In this document: piece by piece, positions 43,846 through 53,607 of the stretch | Numbering within the stretch: position 1 is the stretch's first letter | Layout: every line of letters begins with the position of its first letter | Assembly: GCA_023252195.1 (NCBI GenBank) | Contig: JAHEXI010000011.1 | Coordinates: 1 to 64,000 of the forward strand | Direction: 5' to 3' | DNA length: 64,000 bases | Origin: Pseudonocardiales bacterium | GTDB lineage: Bacteria; Actinomycetota; Actinomycetes; Mycobacteriales; Pseudonocardiaceae | Translations under genes and position numbers: made by a program | Notes under the pieces: generated by a model | Databases searched by the model: none | Told to the model about the DNA's origin: nothing | The model's input: the letters and a program-made list of their open reading frames with translations, nothing else

Positions 43846-43871
43846 CGCGGCTCCTCAGCGTCCGTGGAAGG

Positions 43872-45026
43872 TCAGCGCCCGCCCAAGGAATCCCGCAACC
43901 GGGAGAACAATCCGCCGGCCCGGCCGTTCGCCGTGAGCTCAGCCTGTTCCTCACCCCGCAGCAGGGCAAGCTCGCGCAACAGTTCGCTCTGCCGGGGGTC
44001 CAGCCTGGTCGGGGTCACCACATCGAGGTGGACGAACAGGTCACCCCGGCCCTCGGCGCGGCCTGTGCTGCGCAGCCGTGGCATTCCACGCCCTCGCAGA
44101 GTGAGCACGGTCGCACACTGGGTGCCCGGTTCAACGCGCACCTCTTCGGTGCCATCGAGGGTTTCCAGCGCGACGGTGGTACCCAGTGCGGCGGCGGTCA
44201 TCGGGACCCGCACAGTGCAATGCAGGTCAGCGCCGTCGCGAGTGAACGTCTCGTGCGGCACCTCCTGCACCTCGACGTACAGATCACCCGCCGGACCGCC
44301 ACCAGGACCTACCTCGCCTTGGCCGGCCAACCGCACCCGCATCCCGTCGCCCACCCCGGCAGGCACCTTCGCCGTGACAGTCCGGCGGGTCCGGACCCGA
44401 CCATCGCCACCGCATTGGCGGCAAGGGTCCGGGATGACCTCACCGAGGCCGCGGCACACCGGGCACGGCCGCGAGGTGACCACCTGGCCGAGAAATGAAC
44501 GCTGCACGTTCTGCACCTCGCCGGCCCCGGCACAGGTATCGCAGGTCTGCGGCCGGGTGCCGGGCACGCAACCCGACCCGTTGCATTCGCTACAGAGCAC
44601 GGCGGTGTCGACGGTGAGCTCGCGAGATGCCCCGGTCGCACACTCCTCGAGAACGAGCTGCAGCCGGATCAACGCATCCGAACCGCTCTGTACCCGGCTA
44701 CGTGGCCCCCGCCGGCCGGCGCCGCCGGTCGCACCGAAGAAGGCGTCCATGATGTCGCCGAAACCGAACCCGCCGAAGGGATCACCTCCGGCTCCGCGCC
44801 CAGCACCGGATTCCAGCGGATCCCCGCCGAGGTCGACGATCTGGCGTTTCTGCGGGTCGGTCAGCACCTCGTAGGCCGCGGTGATCGTCTGGAAACGCTG
44901 CTGCGCCTCGGCGTCGGGATTGACGTCGGGGTGCAGCTCACGCGCAAGCTTGCGGTAGGCGCGTTTGATCTGTTCCGCGTTGGCGTCCCGGGGCACACCC
45001 AGGATTGCGTAGTAGTCCCTGGCCAC
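43872..45026 (-). CDS. dnaJ: Chaperone DnaJ
   Basis: The 384-aa product has a J domain with HPD ([11 protein letters not shown], about 30-40), a Gly-rich segment, four zinc modules (CSECNGSG and CDTCAGAG are typical, the other two CPVCRGLG and CRQCGGDG), and a C-terminal substrate-binding domain. It stimulates DnaK. It follows hrcA by 67 bp and is the DnaJ2-type gene of actinobacteria. Confidence 0.96.
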   Translation of the reverse strand: MARDYYAILGVPRDANAEQIKRAYRKLARELHPDVNPDAEAQQRFQTITAAYEVLTDPQKRQIVDLGGDPLESGAGRGAGGDPFGGFGFGDIMDAFFGATGGAGRRGPRSRVQSGSDALIRLQLVLEECATGASRELTVDTAVLCSECNGSGCVPGTRPQTCDTCAGAGEVQNVQRSFLGQVVTSRPCPVCRGLGEVIPDPCRQCGGDGRVRTRRTVTAKVPAGVGDGMRVRLAGQGEVGPGGGPAGDLYVEVQEVPHETFTRDGADLHCTVRVPMTAAALGTTVALETLDGTEEVRVEPGTQCATVLTLRGRGMPRLRSTGRAEGRGDLFVHLDVVTPTRLDPRQSELLRELALLRGEEQAELTANGRAGGLFSRLRDSLGGR

Positions 45027-45093
45027 GCTGGCGTCCTCCTGCCGCAGCCCTCGCCGCGGTAATCGTCGTGCATATCGATGAGCCCGACTCTGC

Positions 45094-46116
45094 TCACCGG
45101 GTAGTCAGGATCTCTCCCACGTATCGTGCTACCGCGCGCACCGCGGCGATGGTGCCCGGATAGTCCATTCTGGTCGGTCCAACCACGCCCATCCCCCCGA
45201 CCACCGTGCCGTGTGAGGCATAGCCGATCGAGACCAGTGAGGTGCTGCGCATCTCCTCGGCTTCGTTCTCCTCACCGATCCGCACCGTGATGGTGCCCGA
45301 GTCACGGGCGACGGCTAGCAGCTTGAGCACGATCACCTGCTCTTCCAACGCCTCGAGTACCTGGCGTAACGAGCCGGGGAAGTCGGTGGCGTTGCGGGTC
45401 AGATTCGCGGTCCCCCCGAGCAGCAGCCGCTCCTCGGGATGTTCGACCAATGTCTCGATGAGTACCGTCGAGGCCCGGGTCATCGCGTCGCGGAGCTCAA
45501 CCGGCGCCTGCTCGGGAAGGTCGGCCACCGCGGCGGAGGCCTCCGCCAGCCGGCGCCCGGACAGCGCCTGATTGAGCAGTGTTCGCAGCTTCGCTACCTG
45601 GTCCTCGGTGATGACATCACCCAGGTCGAGAAGACGCTGGTCCACCCGGCCCGCGTCAGTGATCAGGACCAGCATCAACCGGGCCGGGGTCACCGCGAGC
45701 ACCTCGAGGTGGCGCACCGTGGACCGGCTCAGCGTGGGGTACTGGATTACCGCCACCTGCCGGGTGAGCTGGGCAAGCAACCGCACGCTGCGGCGCAACA
45801 CATCGTCAAGGTCAACCGCACCGTGCAGGAACGTCTGCACCGCACGGCGCTCAGCCGCCGATAGCGGCTTGATCTCCGAGAGCCGATCGACGAACAACCG
45901 GTAACCCTTGTCGGTGGGCACCCGACCGGCGCTGGTGTGCGGTTGGGTGATGTAGCCGTCCTCTTCCAGAGCCACCATGTCGTTGCGAATGGTCGCGCTG
46001 GATACCCCGAATTGGTGGCGTTCGACCAACGATCGGGACGCCACCGGCTCATGGGTGGCCACGTAGTCGGTGACGATGGCACGCAGTACCTCGAACCGGC
46101 GGTCGTCCGCGTTCAC
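45094..46116 (-). CDS. hrcA: Heat-inducible transcription repressor HrcA
   Basis: From GTG 46116 (GGGAGGTGAC upstream) the product is 340 aa. It has an N-terminal winged helix ([46 protein letters not shown]), then [19 protein letters not shown], and a dimerisation/GAF-like domain ending in [25 protein letters not shown]. It represses chaperone genes by binding CIRCE. I see no CIRCE repeat upstream of hrcA here. Confidence 0.96.
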   Translation of the reverse strand: MNADDRRFEVLRAIVTDYVATHEPVASRSLVERHQFGVSSATIRNDMVALEEDGYITQPHTSAGRVPTDKGYRLFVDRLSEIKPLSAAERRAVQTFLHGAVDLDDVLRRSVRLLAQLTRQVAVIQYPTLSRSTVRHLEVLAVTPARLMLVLITDAGRVDQRLLDLGDVITEDQVAKLRTLLNQALSGRRLAEASAAVADLPEQAPVELRDAMTRASTVLIETLVEHPEERLLLGGTANLTRNATDFPGSLRQVLEALEEQVIVLKLLAVARDSGTITVRIGEENEAEEMRSTSLVSIGYASHGTVVGGMGVVGPTRMDYPGTIAAVRAVARYVGEILTTR

Positions 46117-46274
46117 GTCACCTCCCTGGCGCTTGGTTCTGTTACCGAGTCCTGGCCCTGGTAGGGCCCTGTGGCCCGAGTCTAGTGCGCCCCGGGCGCA
46201 GCCGTCGGAACCCGCCGACAAGCCCGATACCCTGGGCCCACACGCCGAGGGGGGAACGGAGGTGAGCACCGGCT

Positions 46275-46580
46275 GTGATCTTCAAAGAAATCCGGCATGG
46301 GCGCCCGTATCCCGAGCACGGGTTCTCCATGAAGGACTGGGCACAACTCCCACCTCAGCAGGTGCGCTTGGCAGACCTGGTCACCACCGCCACCGTGGTG
46401 GAGCTGGACCGGCTGCTGTCCGAGGACCCCACTCCCTTCGGCGATCTGTTCCCGCACGCGGTGCGGTGGTGCGGGGAGCTGTTCCTAGAAGACGGCCTGC
46501 ACCGCGCCCTTCGCGGGGCGCTGCAGCAACGCACCGCCCTGCACGTCCGGATCCTCGACCTGGACCTGCTACGCAGCTGA
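46275..46580 (+). CDS. Conserved hypothetical actinobacterial protein
   Basis: The 101-aa product reads [61 protein letters not shown] and [26 protein letters not shown]. Proteins with this PYPEHG...DWAQ...PPxQxRL layout are conserved in actinobacteria. The EDGLHRAL part resembles the ligand loop of ParB-like domains. Function unknown. GTG 46275 is assumed; GGAGG lies 13 bp before it. Confidence 0.65.
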   Translation: MIFKEIRHGRPYPEHGFSMKDWAQLPPQQVRLADLVTTATVVELDRLLSEDPTPFGDLFPHAVRWCGELFLEDGLHRALRGALQQRTALHVRILDLDLLRS

Positions 46581-46815
46581 CCCGCCGGGCACAGGTCACG
46601 TCGGCCGCCTGATTTTCGGCGACGATCGGGGCTCGATCGCGACCACCAAACCCAGGCTGCGCCGAGTGATCTGTACGGTTTGTGTGACGGGAGCGACAAA
46701 GAATGTCGTTCTCGGCACACATTCAGCGATCATGAAAAGCGCGCGACCGTCCAGCGCCCTGGGCGGGCAGTGGCGCAACTATCTCCCGCCCTGCGCAGCA
46801 CCGCATCGGGTTGCG

Positions 46816-48024
46816 TCAGGGTGCTAGGAGGTTGCGAACGACAGCGTCGGCGAGTAGGCGGCCGCGGCGGGTGAGTACCAGTCGATCGCCTGGTACAGCG
46901 ATGAGCAGACCGTCGGAGACCGCGCGGTCGGCAGCGGCCCGGCTCGGCGAGTCGAGGGCCACCAGAGGCAACCCCTCGGCCACTCGCACCCCGAGCATCA
47001 CCCGCTCGGTGTGCTGCTCTTCGGGGTTGAGGATTTCCCGGCCGGCCGCTGGGGAGCGACCGGCCTGCAGCGCGGCGGCGTAGCGGGCTGGGTGTTTGAC
47101 GTTCCACCACCGCACCCCGCCGACGTGCGAGTGCGCACCCGGGCCGGCGCCCCACCAGTTCCCGTCGGCCCAGTAGCCGACGTTGTGCCGGCACCGGGAC
47201 TCGGCAGACGTGGCCCAGTTGGACACCTCGTACCACTGCAGGCCGGCCGCGGACAGCGCAGTGTCGATCTGCTCGTAGCGCTCAGCGAGCACGTCGTCGT
47301 CCGGCCCTGGCAGCTCCCCGCGCGCCACCCGACGGGCCAGCGCGGTACCAGCCTCGACGACCAGGGCGTAAGCCGATACGTGGTCGACCCCCGCGGTGAG
47401 CACCGCATCCAGGGATGCGGCCAGATCGTCGCTGGTCTCCCCCGGCGTGCCGTAGATCAAATCCAGGCTGACCTGCCCGATCCCGGCGGCGCGGGCCTGC
47501 GCCGCCGCGGCCACCGGCCGGCCTGGGGTGTGCACCCGGTCCAGCACGGCCAGCACGTGCGGCGCGGCGCTCTGCATCCCGAGCGAGACCCGGGTGTAGC
47601 CGGCCGCGGCAATCCCGGCGAAGAACTCCGGTGAGGTGGATTCAGGGTTGGCTTCGGTGGTCACCTCGGCACCTGGAGCTAATCCCAACGAGCCGCGGAC
47701 CGCGTCGAGCACCGCGGCCAGCCCCGCGGCACCGAGCAGCGACGGCGTCCCGCCGCCGACGAACACTGTGTCGGCCGGCACCGGCTCTCCGAGCACCTGG
47801 GCAGCAAGGTCCAGCTCCCGGCGTACCGCGTCCAGCCAAGTGGACGGTGAGGTAGCCAGCTCACCGGGGGTGTAGGTGTTGAAGTCGCAATACCCGCAGC
47901 GGGTAGCGCAGAACGGCACATGTACGTAGACGCCGAACGGCGCCCGGCGCAATTCGCGCAGAGCAGCGGCGGGCAACGCCCCGTCAGACGGGGCCGGGGC
48001 ACCGAGGGGAAGGGCAGCAGCCAC
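46816..48024 (-). CDS. hemW: Heme chaperone HemW / coproporphyrinogen-oxidase-like radical SAM protein
   Basis: From GTG 48024 the product is 402 aa. The radical-SAM cluster motif is CATRCGYCDF (Cx3Cx2C, about residue 38), preceded by FGVYVHVPF and followed by VFVGGGTPSLL, TTEANPES and SLGMQS. The C-terminal HemN-like domain has YEVSNWATSAESRCRHNVGYW and GAGPGAHSHVGGVRWWN. The single-Cys variant and the length fit HemW, which transfers heme, rather than true HemN. The actinobacterial order hrcA/dnaJ near hemW is kept. Confidence 0.93.
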   Translation of the reverse strand: MAAALPLGAPAPSDGALPAAALRELRRAPFGVYVHVPFCATRCGYCDFNTYTPGELATSPSTWLDAVRRELDLAAQVLGEPVPADTVFVGGGTPSLLGAAGLAAVLDAVRGSLGLAPGAEVTTEANPESTSPEFFAGIAAAGYTRVSLGMQSAAPHVLAVLDRVHTPGRPVAAAAQARAAGIGQVSLDLIYGTPGETSDDLAASLDAVLTAGVDHVSAYALVVEAGTALARRVARGELPGPDDDVLAERYEQIDTALSAAGLQWYEVSNWATSAESRCRHNVGYWADGNWWGAGPGAHSHVGGVRWWNVKHPARYAAALQAGRSPAAGREILNPEEQHTERVMLGVRVAEGLPLVALDSPSRAAADRAVSDGLLIAVPGDRLVLTRRGRLLADAVVRNLLAP

Positions 48025-48286
48025 GTGTTCAGTATCCCAACATCCGAACGTAGGTAGTCGAGACGGCGCCCAGGTGGCACTCTGGACCACGTGGTCGCGC
48101 CCGGACTCCCACTGGTGGTTCGCCGCCATGTCGATTATGTCCGGGTTTCCAGCGCGCTGTGCCGTCCGATCAGCTGACGCACCGTCCGACTGTCCCAGCC
48201 GGCCCCGGGTGCGCCCGGAGCTGGGCCGCACGATGACCTGGTAACGGCCTCCCCCGCACGCCGGTGCTCCCCGACGGAGGCACCCG

Positions 48287-49969
48287 ATGTCTGCACCTAC
48301 ACGCCCGGCACCAGCGACGAAGGTCCGCCGTGGGGAAGGCCAATGGGCCCTAGGTCATCTCGAGCCGCTCAACCCCAATGAGCGCACCAAGAAAGACGAT
48401 GACGGGCTCAATGTCCGGCGCCGGATCGAGACGATCTACGCACAGCGAGGCTTCGATTCGATCGACCCGGCTGATCTGCGTGGCCGGTTCCGCTGGTGGG
48501 GGCTTTACACCCAGCGCCGGCCCGGCATCGACGGTGGCCGGACCGGCACGCTGGAGCCCGAGGAGCTCGACGACTCCTATTTCATGATGCGGGTGCGCAT
48601 CGACGGCGGCGCGCTGAGCACCGAGCAGCTGCGGGTGGTCGGCGAGATCTCCCGGCTCTACGCCCGCGACACCGCTGACATCACCGACCGGGAGAACATC
48701 CAGTATCACTGGATCCGGATCGAGGATGTGCCCGCGATCTGGGAACAGCTCGAAGCCGTCGGGCTGTCCACCACCGAAGCCTGCGGCGACTGCCCCCGCG
48801 TCGTGCTGGGCTCCCCGGTCGCCGGGATCTCCGCCGACGAGATCATCGACGGTACCCCGGCGATCGACGAGATCACCCGGCGCTATATCGGCAGTCCCGA
48901 GTTCTCCAACCTGCCCCGCAAGTACAAGACCGCGATCTCCGGTCTGCAGGACGTCGCCCATGAAGTCAACGACATCTCCTTCGTCGGGGTGGTGCATCCC
49001 GAGCACGGGCCGGGCTTCGATCTCTGGGTCGGCGGCGGTTTGTCCACCAATCCGAAGATCGCGCTGCGACTGGGCGCCTGGGTGCCCCGTGACGAGGTGC
49101 CCGAGGTCTGGGCCGCGGTGACGACGCTGTTCCGGGACTACGGCTACCGGCGGCTGCGGCACCGCGCCCGGATCAAGTTCCTCATCGCCGACTGGGGCGC
49201 GGAGCGCTTCCGCGAGGTGCTGGAGACGCAGTACCTGCACCGTCGGCTCGTCGACGGCCCCGCCCCGCAACCGCCGCCCGCCCCGGTCGACCACGTCGGC
49301 GTGCACCGCCAGCGCGACGGCAAGTGCTACATCGGTCTCGCTCCGATGGCCGGTCGCGTCTCGGGCACCACGCTGGTCGATGTGGCCAAAGCCGTCGAGC
49401 GGTCCGGGTCCGGCAGGGTCCGGCTGACTCCGTACCAGAAGCTCGTCGTGCTCGACGTCGCCGAGTCTGAAGTGGACGGCCTGGTCACCGAGCTGGACAG
49501 GCTGGGACTGCGGGCCGACGCCAGCCCGTGGCGGCGCTCGGTGATGGCCTGCACCGGCATCGAGTTCTGCAAGCTAGCCATTGTGGAGACCAAGAATCGG
49601 GCAGTCACGCTGGTGACCGAGCTGGAGCAGCGCCTCGCCGATCTCCAGTCCACTCTGGACGTCCCGGTCTCGGTGCACCTCAACGGCTGCCCGAACTCGT
49701 GTGCCCGGATCCAGGTCGCCGATATCGGGCTCAAGGGCCAGCTGGTGACCGACGCCGAGGGCAACCAGGTCGAGGGCTTCCAGGTGCACTTGGGCGGCGG
49801 GCTGGGGCTGGACAGCGGGTTCGGCCGCAAGCTGCGCGGGCACAAGGTGACCTCCGCCGGGCTTGCCGGCTACGTGGAGCGAGTGGTCCGCGGTTACGTG
49901 CAGCAGCGCGAGCCGGGCGAGCGGTTCGCGCAGTGGGTCGCCCGCGCTGACGAGGGCGCACTCCGTTGA
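48287..49969 (+). CDS. sir: Ferredoxin-dependent sulfite reductase
   Basis: The 560-aa product reduces sulfite to sulfide with ferredoxin. It contains two ferredoxin-like half domains, ITDRENIQYHWIRIEDVP, TEACGDCPRVVLGSP and the siroheme/[4Fe-4S] ligands ACTGIEFCKLAIVE (about 423-436) and LNGCPNSCARIQVADIG (about 465-481). Its length matches mycobacterial SirA (Rv2391), which also precedes cysH. Context with cysHCDN and a sirohydrochlorin chelatase favours sulfite over nitrite. Confidence 0.94.
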   Translation: MSAPTRPAPATKVRRGEGQWALGHLEPLNPNERTKKDDDGLNVRRRIETIYAQRGFDSIDPADLRGRFRWWGLYTQRRPGIDGGRTGTLEPEELDDSYFMMRVRIDGGALSTEQLRVVGEISRLYARDTADITDRENIQYHWIRIEDVPAIWEQLEAVGLSTTEACGDCPRVVLGSPVAGISADEIIDGTPAIDEITRRYIGSPEFSNLPRKYKTAISGLQDVAHEVNDISFVGVVHPEHGPGFDLWVGGGLSTNPKIALRLGAWVPRDEVPEVWAAVTTLFRDYGYRRLRHRARIKFLIADWGAERFREVLETQYLHRRLVDGPAPQPPPAPVDHVGVHRQRDGKCYIGLAPMAGRVSGTTLVDVAKAVERSGSGRVRLTPYQKLVVLDVAESEVDGLVTELDRLGLRADASPWRRSVMACTGIEFCKLAIVETKNRAVTLVTELEQRLADLQSTLDVPVSVHLNGCPNSCARIQVADIGLKGQLVTDAEGNQVEGFQVHLGGGLGLDSGFGRKLRGHKVTSAGLAGYVERVVRGYVQQREPGERFAQWVARADEGALR

Positions 49970-49987
49970 TGTTGATAGGAGATTGGG

Positions 49988-50152
49988 ATGACGGAGATCA
50001 GGGCGGTTCCGTTCTACTGCCCGTACTGCGGCGAGGAGGACCTTCGGCCCTCGGAAGAGCCGTCGGGGGGGTGGCGTTGCGCGGACTGCCAGCGGGTGTT
50101 CATCGTCCGGTTGGTGGCACTGGTGACCCCGACCCCGGGGATAGCGCGGTGA
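49988..50152 (+). CDS. Zinc-ribbon micro-protein between sir and cysH
   Basis: This is a 54-aa ORF: ATG 49988 preceded by TAGGAGATTGGG, two knuckles FYCPYCGEE and WRCADCQRVF forming a CxxC...CxxC zinc ribbon, then a tail ending at 50150-50152. Its stop overlaps the cysH GTG start (GTGA), so it is translated with the operon. Small zinc-ribbon proteins of this kind sit in the sulfate-assimilation operon of many actinobacteria and are uncharacterised. Confidence 0.8.
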   Translation: MTEIRAVPFYCPYCGEEDLRPSEEPSGGWRCADCQRVFIVRLVALVTPTPGIAR

Positions 50153-50841
50153 CAGCGACCGTCGACTTGGCGCAGCTCGCGCGGGACGCGAGCCGCGAGC
50201 TGGAGTCCGCCCCCGCCGCGGAGATCCTGCGCTGGGCGGTGCAGACCTTCGGCGCTCGGTTCGCGGTAGCGTCGTCGATGCAGGACGCGGTGCTGGTGCA
50301 CCTGGTGTCGCAGGTCGCGCCGGGCGTCGACGTGCTGTTCCTGGACACCGGCTACCACTTCGCCGAGACGTTGGGCACCCGCGACGCCGTCGCCACGACC
50401 TACGACGTGAACGTGATCAGCCTGACACCCCGGCAGACCGTCGCCGAGCAGGACGCCACCGAGGGACCCAAGCTGCACGACCGCGACCCGGACCGGTGCT
50501 GCCGGATGCGCAAAGTGGAACCACTGGATCGTGCGCTGGCGCACTACGATGCCTGGGCTACCGGGCTGCGCCGGGTCGAGGCGCCGACTAGGCGCAGCAC
50601 GCCGGTGGTGTCCTACGACGCCGACCGGGGCAAGGTGAAGATCGCTCCGATCGCGGCCTGGAGCGACGCTGACGTCGAGAATTACATCGCCGAGCACGGC
50701 CTCCTGGTCAACCCGCTGCTGACTGCTGGGTACCCGTCGATCGGCTGCGTCCCGTGCACCCGAGCGGTGGCGGCCGGGCAGGATCCCCGGGCCGGCCGCT
50801 GGGCCGGCTTGACCAAGACCGAATGCGGGATCCACCAATGA
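50149..50841 (+). CDS. cysH: Adenylyl-sulfate (APS) reductase
   Basis: The 230-aa product has the PP-loop-like fold (FGARFAVASSMQDAVLVHL, VLFLDTGYHFAET). The paired cysteines of the [4Fe-4S] cluster, DRCCRMRKVEP and CVPCTR, mark it as an APS rather than PAPS reductase. The C-terminal TECGIH carries the catalytic Cys. It turns APS and thioredoxin into sulfite and AMP. It overlaps its neighbours on both sides (GTGA, ATGA). Confidence 0.96.
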   Translation: MTATVDLAQLARDASRELESAPAAEILRWAVQTFGARFAVASSMQDAVLVHLVSQVAPGVDVLFLDTGYHFAETLGTRDAVATTYDVNVISLTPRQTVAEQDATEGPKLHDRDPDRCCRMRKVEPLDRALAHYDAWATGLRRVEAPTRRSTPVVSYDADRGKVKIAPIAAWSDADVENYIAEHGLLVNPLLTAGYPSIGCVPCTRAVAAGQDPRAGRWAGLTKTECGIHQ

Positions 50842-51374
50842 ACCGGGGCGCCACCGTCTGGTTGACCGGACTGTCCGGGGCGGGCAAGACCACAGTTGCC
50901 GCCGCCGTCGCCGAGCGGCTGCGCACCGAGGGCCGGGAGGTCGAGGTGCTCGACGGCGACGAGCTGCGCCGCGGCCTGTCCGCCGGGTTGGGCTTCTCCC
51001 GGGACGACCGGGACACCCACGTCCGGCGCGTCGGGTTCGTGGCCGAACTGCTCGCCCGGCACGGTGTCGACGTCCTGGTTCCGGTCATCGCCCCGTACGC
51101 CAGCACCCGCGACGAAGTGCGGGCCCACCACGACGCGCACGGCACTGGCTATCTCGAAGTGCATGTGGCCACCCCGCTGGTCGAATGCATCCGCCGCGAC
51201 GTCAAAGGCCTTTACGCCCGCGCAGCAGCCGGTCAGCTGACCGAGATGACCGGTGTGGACGACCCGTACGAGGAGCCCGACAAACCCGATCTGCGATTAG
51301 ACACCACCGGTACCGACATCGCCGCCGCCGCACAGCGCGTGATGGACCTACTCACCGAGAGGGGCATGACGTGA
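50838..51374 (+). CDS. cysC: Adenylyl-sulfate kinase
   Basis: The 178-aa P-loop kinase has GATVWLTGLSGAGKTTVAAA (P-loop about 11-18), LDGDELRRGLSAGLGFSRDDRDTHVRRV, LVPVIAPYASTRDEVR and VKGLYARAAAGQLTEMTGVDDPYE. It phosphorylates APS to PAPS. In an operon with an APS reductase this makes PAPS for sulfation rather than reduction. The gene is separate from cysN, unlike the fused NC form of mycobacteria. ATG 50838 overlaps cysH; the stop overlaps cysD (GTGA). Confidence 0.95.
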   Translation: MNRGATVWLTGLSGAGKTTVAAAVAERLRTEGREVEVLDGDELRRGLSAGLGFSRDDRDTHVRRVGFVAELLARHGVDVLVPVIAPYASTRDEVRAHHDAHGTGYLEVHVATPLVECIRRDVKGLYARAAAGQLTEMTGVDDPYEEPDKPDLRLDTTGTDIAAAAQRVMDLLTERGMT

Positions 51375-52339
51375 CGGCAATCCTGACACGCATTCAGCGG
51401 GCTCAGCGGGGTTATCCGGGAACCGGTGACCCAGCTGAATGCGGCACGTCCGTGGATCATCTCGCGGCGCTGGAATCTGAGGCGGTGCACATCATTCGGG
51501 AGGCGGTCGCCGAGTTTGATCGGCCGGTGCTGCTGTTCTCTGGGGGCAAGGATTCCGCGGTGCTGCTGCACCTGGCGCTGCGCGCGTTGCAGCCGGCGCC
51601 GCTGCCGTTCCCACTGCTGCACGTCGACACCGGGCACAACTTCCCCGAGGTGATCGCCTTCCGGGACCGCCTGGTCGCCGACCTGGGGCTGCGGCTGCAC
51701 GTGGCGGCGGTGCAGGACTGGATCGACGACGGGCGGTTGACCGAACGCCCTGACGGGACCCGCAACCCGCTGCAGACCGTCCCGCTGCTGGACACCATCA
51801 ACGAGCACCGCTTCGATGCTGTCTTCGGCGGCGCCCGCCGCGATGAGGACCGGGCGCGGGCCAAGGAGCGCATCGTCAGCCTGCGCGACGCCTTCGGCGG
51901 CTGGGATCCGCGCCGGCAACGTCCCGAGCTGTGGAGTCTCTACAACGGCCGGCACACCGCTGGCGAGCACGTCCGGGTCTTCCCGCTGTCCAACTGGACG
52001 GAACTGGACATCTGGCACTACATCGCGCGGCGCGACGTGCCGGTCCCGGACATCTATTACGCCCACCAGCGGGAGGTGTTCGCCCGCGACGGGATGTGGC
52101 TGACCGCCGGTGAGTGGGGCGGCCCTCGCAACGGCGAGCGGATCGTCACCAAGTCGGTGCGGTACCGCACCGTGGGCGACGCTTCCTGCACCGGCGCGGT
52201 GGAGTCCACCGCGGTGACCATCGACGAGGTGCTCACCGAGGTGGCCACCAGCCGGATCACCGAGCGCGGTGCCACCCGGGCCGACGACCGGCTGTCGGAG
52301 GCCGCCATGGAAGACCGCAAACGCGACGGCTACTTCTGA
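51371..52339 (+). CDS. cysD: Sulfate adenylyltransferase subunit 2
   Basis: The 322-aa product has LAALESEAVHIIREAVAEFDRPVLLFSGGKDSAVLLHLALRAL (PP-loop SGGKDS about 57-62), LHVDTGHNFPEVIAFRD, GGARRDEDRARAKERI and the C-terminal DGYF. With CysN it makes APS from sulfate and ATP. Residues about 7-24 are encoded by the palindromic repeat at 51390-51444; CysD proteins normally begin near the LAALESEA segment, so about 20 residues are extra. GTG 51371 overlaps cysC. Confidence 0.96.
   Translation: MTAILTRIQRAQRGYPGTGDPAECGTSVDHLAALESEAVHIIREAVAEFDRPVLLFSGGKDSAVLLHLALRALQPAPLPFPLLHVDTGHNFPEVIAFRDRLVADLGLRLHVAAVQDWIDDGRLTERPDGTRNPLQTVPLLDTINEHRFDAVFGGARRDEDRARAKERIVSLRDAFGGWDPRRQRPELWSLYNGRHTAGEHVRVFPLSNWTELDIWHYIARRDVPVPDIYYAHQREVFARDGMWLTAGEWGGPRNGERIVTKSVRYRTVGDASCTGAVESTAVTIDEVLTEVATSRITERGATRADDRLSEAAMEDRKRDGYF
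51390..51444 (+). repeat. Palindromic repeat, copy B (inside cysD)
   Basis: This segment starts with the same 22 bases as copy A at 37499 and is 45/55 identical without gaps. The arms GCATTCAGC (51390-51398) and GCTGAATGC (51434-51442) still pair. It lies in frame in the 5' part of cysD and accounts for its N-terminal extension. Confidence 0.85.
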
Positions 52340-53607
52340 TGGCCCCACCGATGAGCTTGCTGCGGCTGACCACCGCAGGCTCCGTCGACGACGGGAAATC
52401 CACGCTCGTCGGGCGGTTGCTGCAGGACACCCAATCGATCCTGGTGGACCAGCTGGCGGCGGTGGACCGGGCGACCCGAGCGCGGGGCGGCGTGCAGCTA
52501 GATCTGGCTTTGCTCACCGATGGGCTGCGGGCCGAGCGGGAGCAGGGCATCACCATCGACGTCGCTTACCGCTACTTCGCCACTCCTACCCGCAAGTTCG
52601 TGCTGGCCGACTGCCCCGGGCATGTGCAGTACACCCGTAACACGGTCACCGGGGCGTCGACCGCGGAGCTCGCCGTGGTGCTGGTCGACGCGCGCAACGG
52701 CCTGGTCGAGCAGACCCGCCGCCACCTCGCCGTGATGGCATTCCTGCGCGTACCGCACGTGATGCTGGCGGTGAACAAGATGGACCTGGTGGACTTCGAC
52801 GAGCCGACTTTTCGCGGTATCGAGTCGGAGTTCGCGGCGGTGGCTGGTTCGTTGGGCGTGCCGGATGTGGTGACCGTGCCGGTGTCGGCGCTGCACGGAG
52901 ACAACATCGCGACCCGCAGCGCGCGCACGCCGTGGTATCGGGGCCCGACGCTGCTGGAGCATCTGGAGGCGGTGCCCGCCGGGCGGGAGGCGGTGGCCGA
53001 GCCGATGCGCTTCCCGGTGCAGCTGGTGCTGCGACCCCGCACCACCGAGCATCCCGATTACCGGGGGTTGGCCGGCCAGATCGCCTCCGGAGTCCTCGCA
53101 GTCGGCGATGACGTCATCGCTCTGCCCTCGGGGGGAAGCTCCACCGTCACCGGCATCGACACCCCCGACGGTCCGGTGCTGCGGGCCACCGCCGGGCAGT
53201 CGGTCACCGTGCTGCTGACCGACGAGATCGACGTCGGCCGCGGCGAGGTGCTGGCCCGTCTGGAGCAACAACCGCGGGTGGTGACAGAGCTTGCCGCAGA
53301 CCTGTGCTGGCTGGCCGACCGGCCGTTGCGGCCCGGGGCGCGGGTATTGATCAAACACGGCACTCGCACAGTCAGGGCGATCGTCACCGCGCTGACCGGG
53401 CGGCTGGACCTGCACACCCTGCACCACACTGAACCACCGGCCTCGTTGGAGCTCAACGAGATCGGCGGCGCACTCATCCGTCTCGCTGAGCCGCTAGCGG
53501 TGGACTCCTACGCCACCGACCGGCACACCGGTGGCTTCCTGGTCATCGACATCGCCGACGGCAACACCCTGGCCGCCGGACTGGTTGGGTCCCGGGACGC
53601 CGAGTGA
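52339..53607 (+). CDS. cysN: Sulfate adenylyltransferase subunit 1
   Basis: The 422-aa GTPase has G1 GSVDDGKSTLVG (about 13-25), the EREQGITIDVAYRYF switch, G3 DCPGHVQYTRN, G4 NKMD, and two beta-barrel domains. It drives APS formation by CysD with GTP hydrolysis. It lacks a fused APS kinase, consistent with the separate cysC upstream. ATG 52339 overlaps the cysD stop (TGATG). Confidence 0.96.
   Translation: MAPPMSLLRLTTAGSVDDGKSTLVGRLLQDTQSILVDQLAAVDRATRARGGVQLDLALLTDGLRAEREQGITIDVAYRYFATPTRKFVLADCPGHVQYTRNTVTGASTAELAVVLVDARNGLVEQTRRHLAVMAFLRVPHVMLAVNKMDLVDFDEPTFRGIESEFAAVAGSLGVPDVVTVPVSALHGDNIATRSARTPWYRGPTLLEHLEAVPAGREAVAEPMRFPVQLVLRPRTTEHPDYRGLAGQIASGVLAVGDDVIALPSGGSSTVTGIDTPDGPVLRATAGQSVTVLLTDEIDVGRGEVLARLEQQPRVVTELAADLCWLADRPLRPGARVLIKHGTRTVRAIVTALTGRLDLHTLHHTEPPASLELNEIGGALIRLAEPLAVDSYATDRHTGGFLVIDIADGNTLAAGLVGSRDAE

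Noticed and set aside
43309-44874. 521-codon plus-strand ORF
   Set aside because: It is antisense to rsmE and dnaJ, Ser/Pro/Arg-rich, with no domain.
46117-46274. CIRCE operator upstream of hrcA
   Set aside because: No TTAGCACTC/GAGTGCTAA-like inverted repeat is present between hrcA and the divergent gene.
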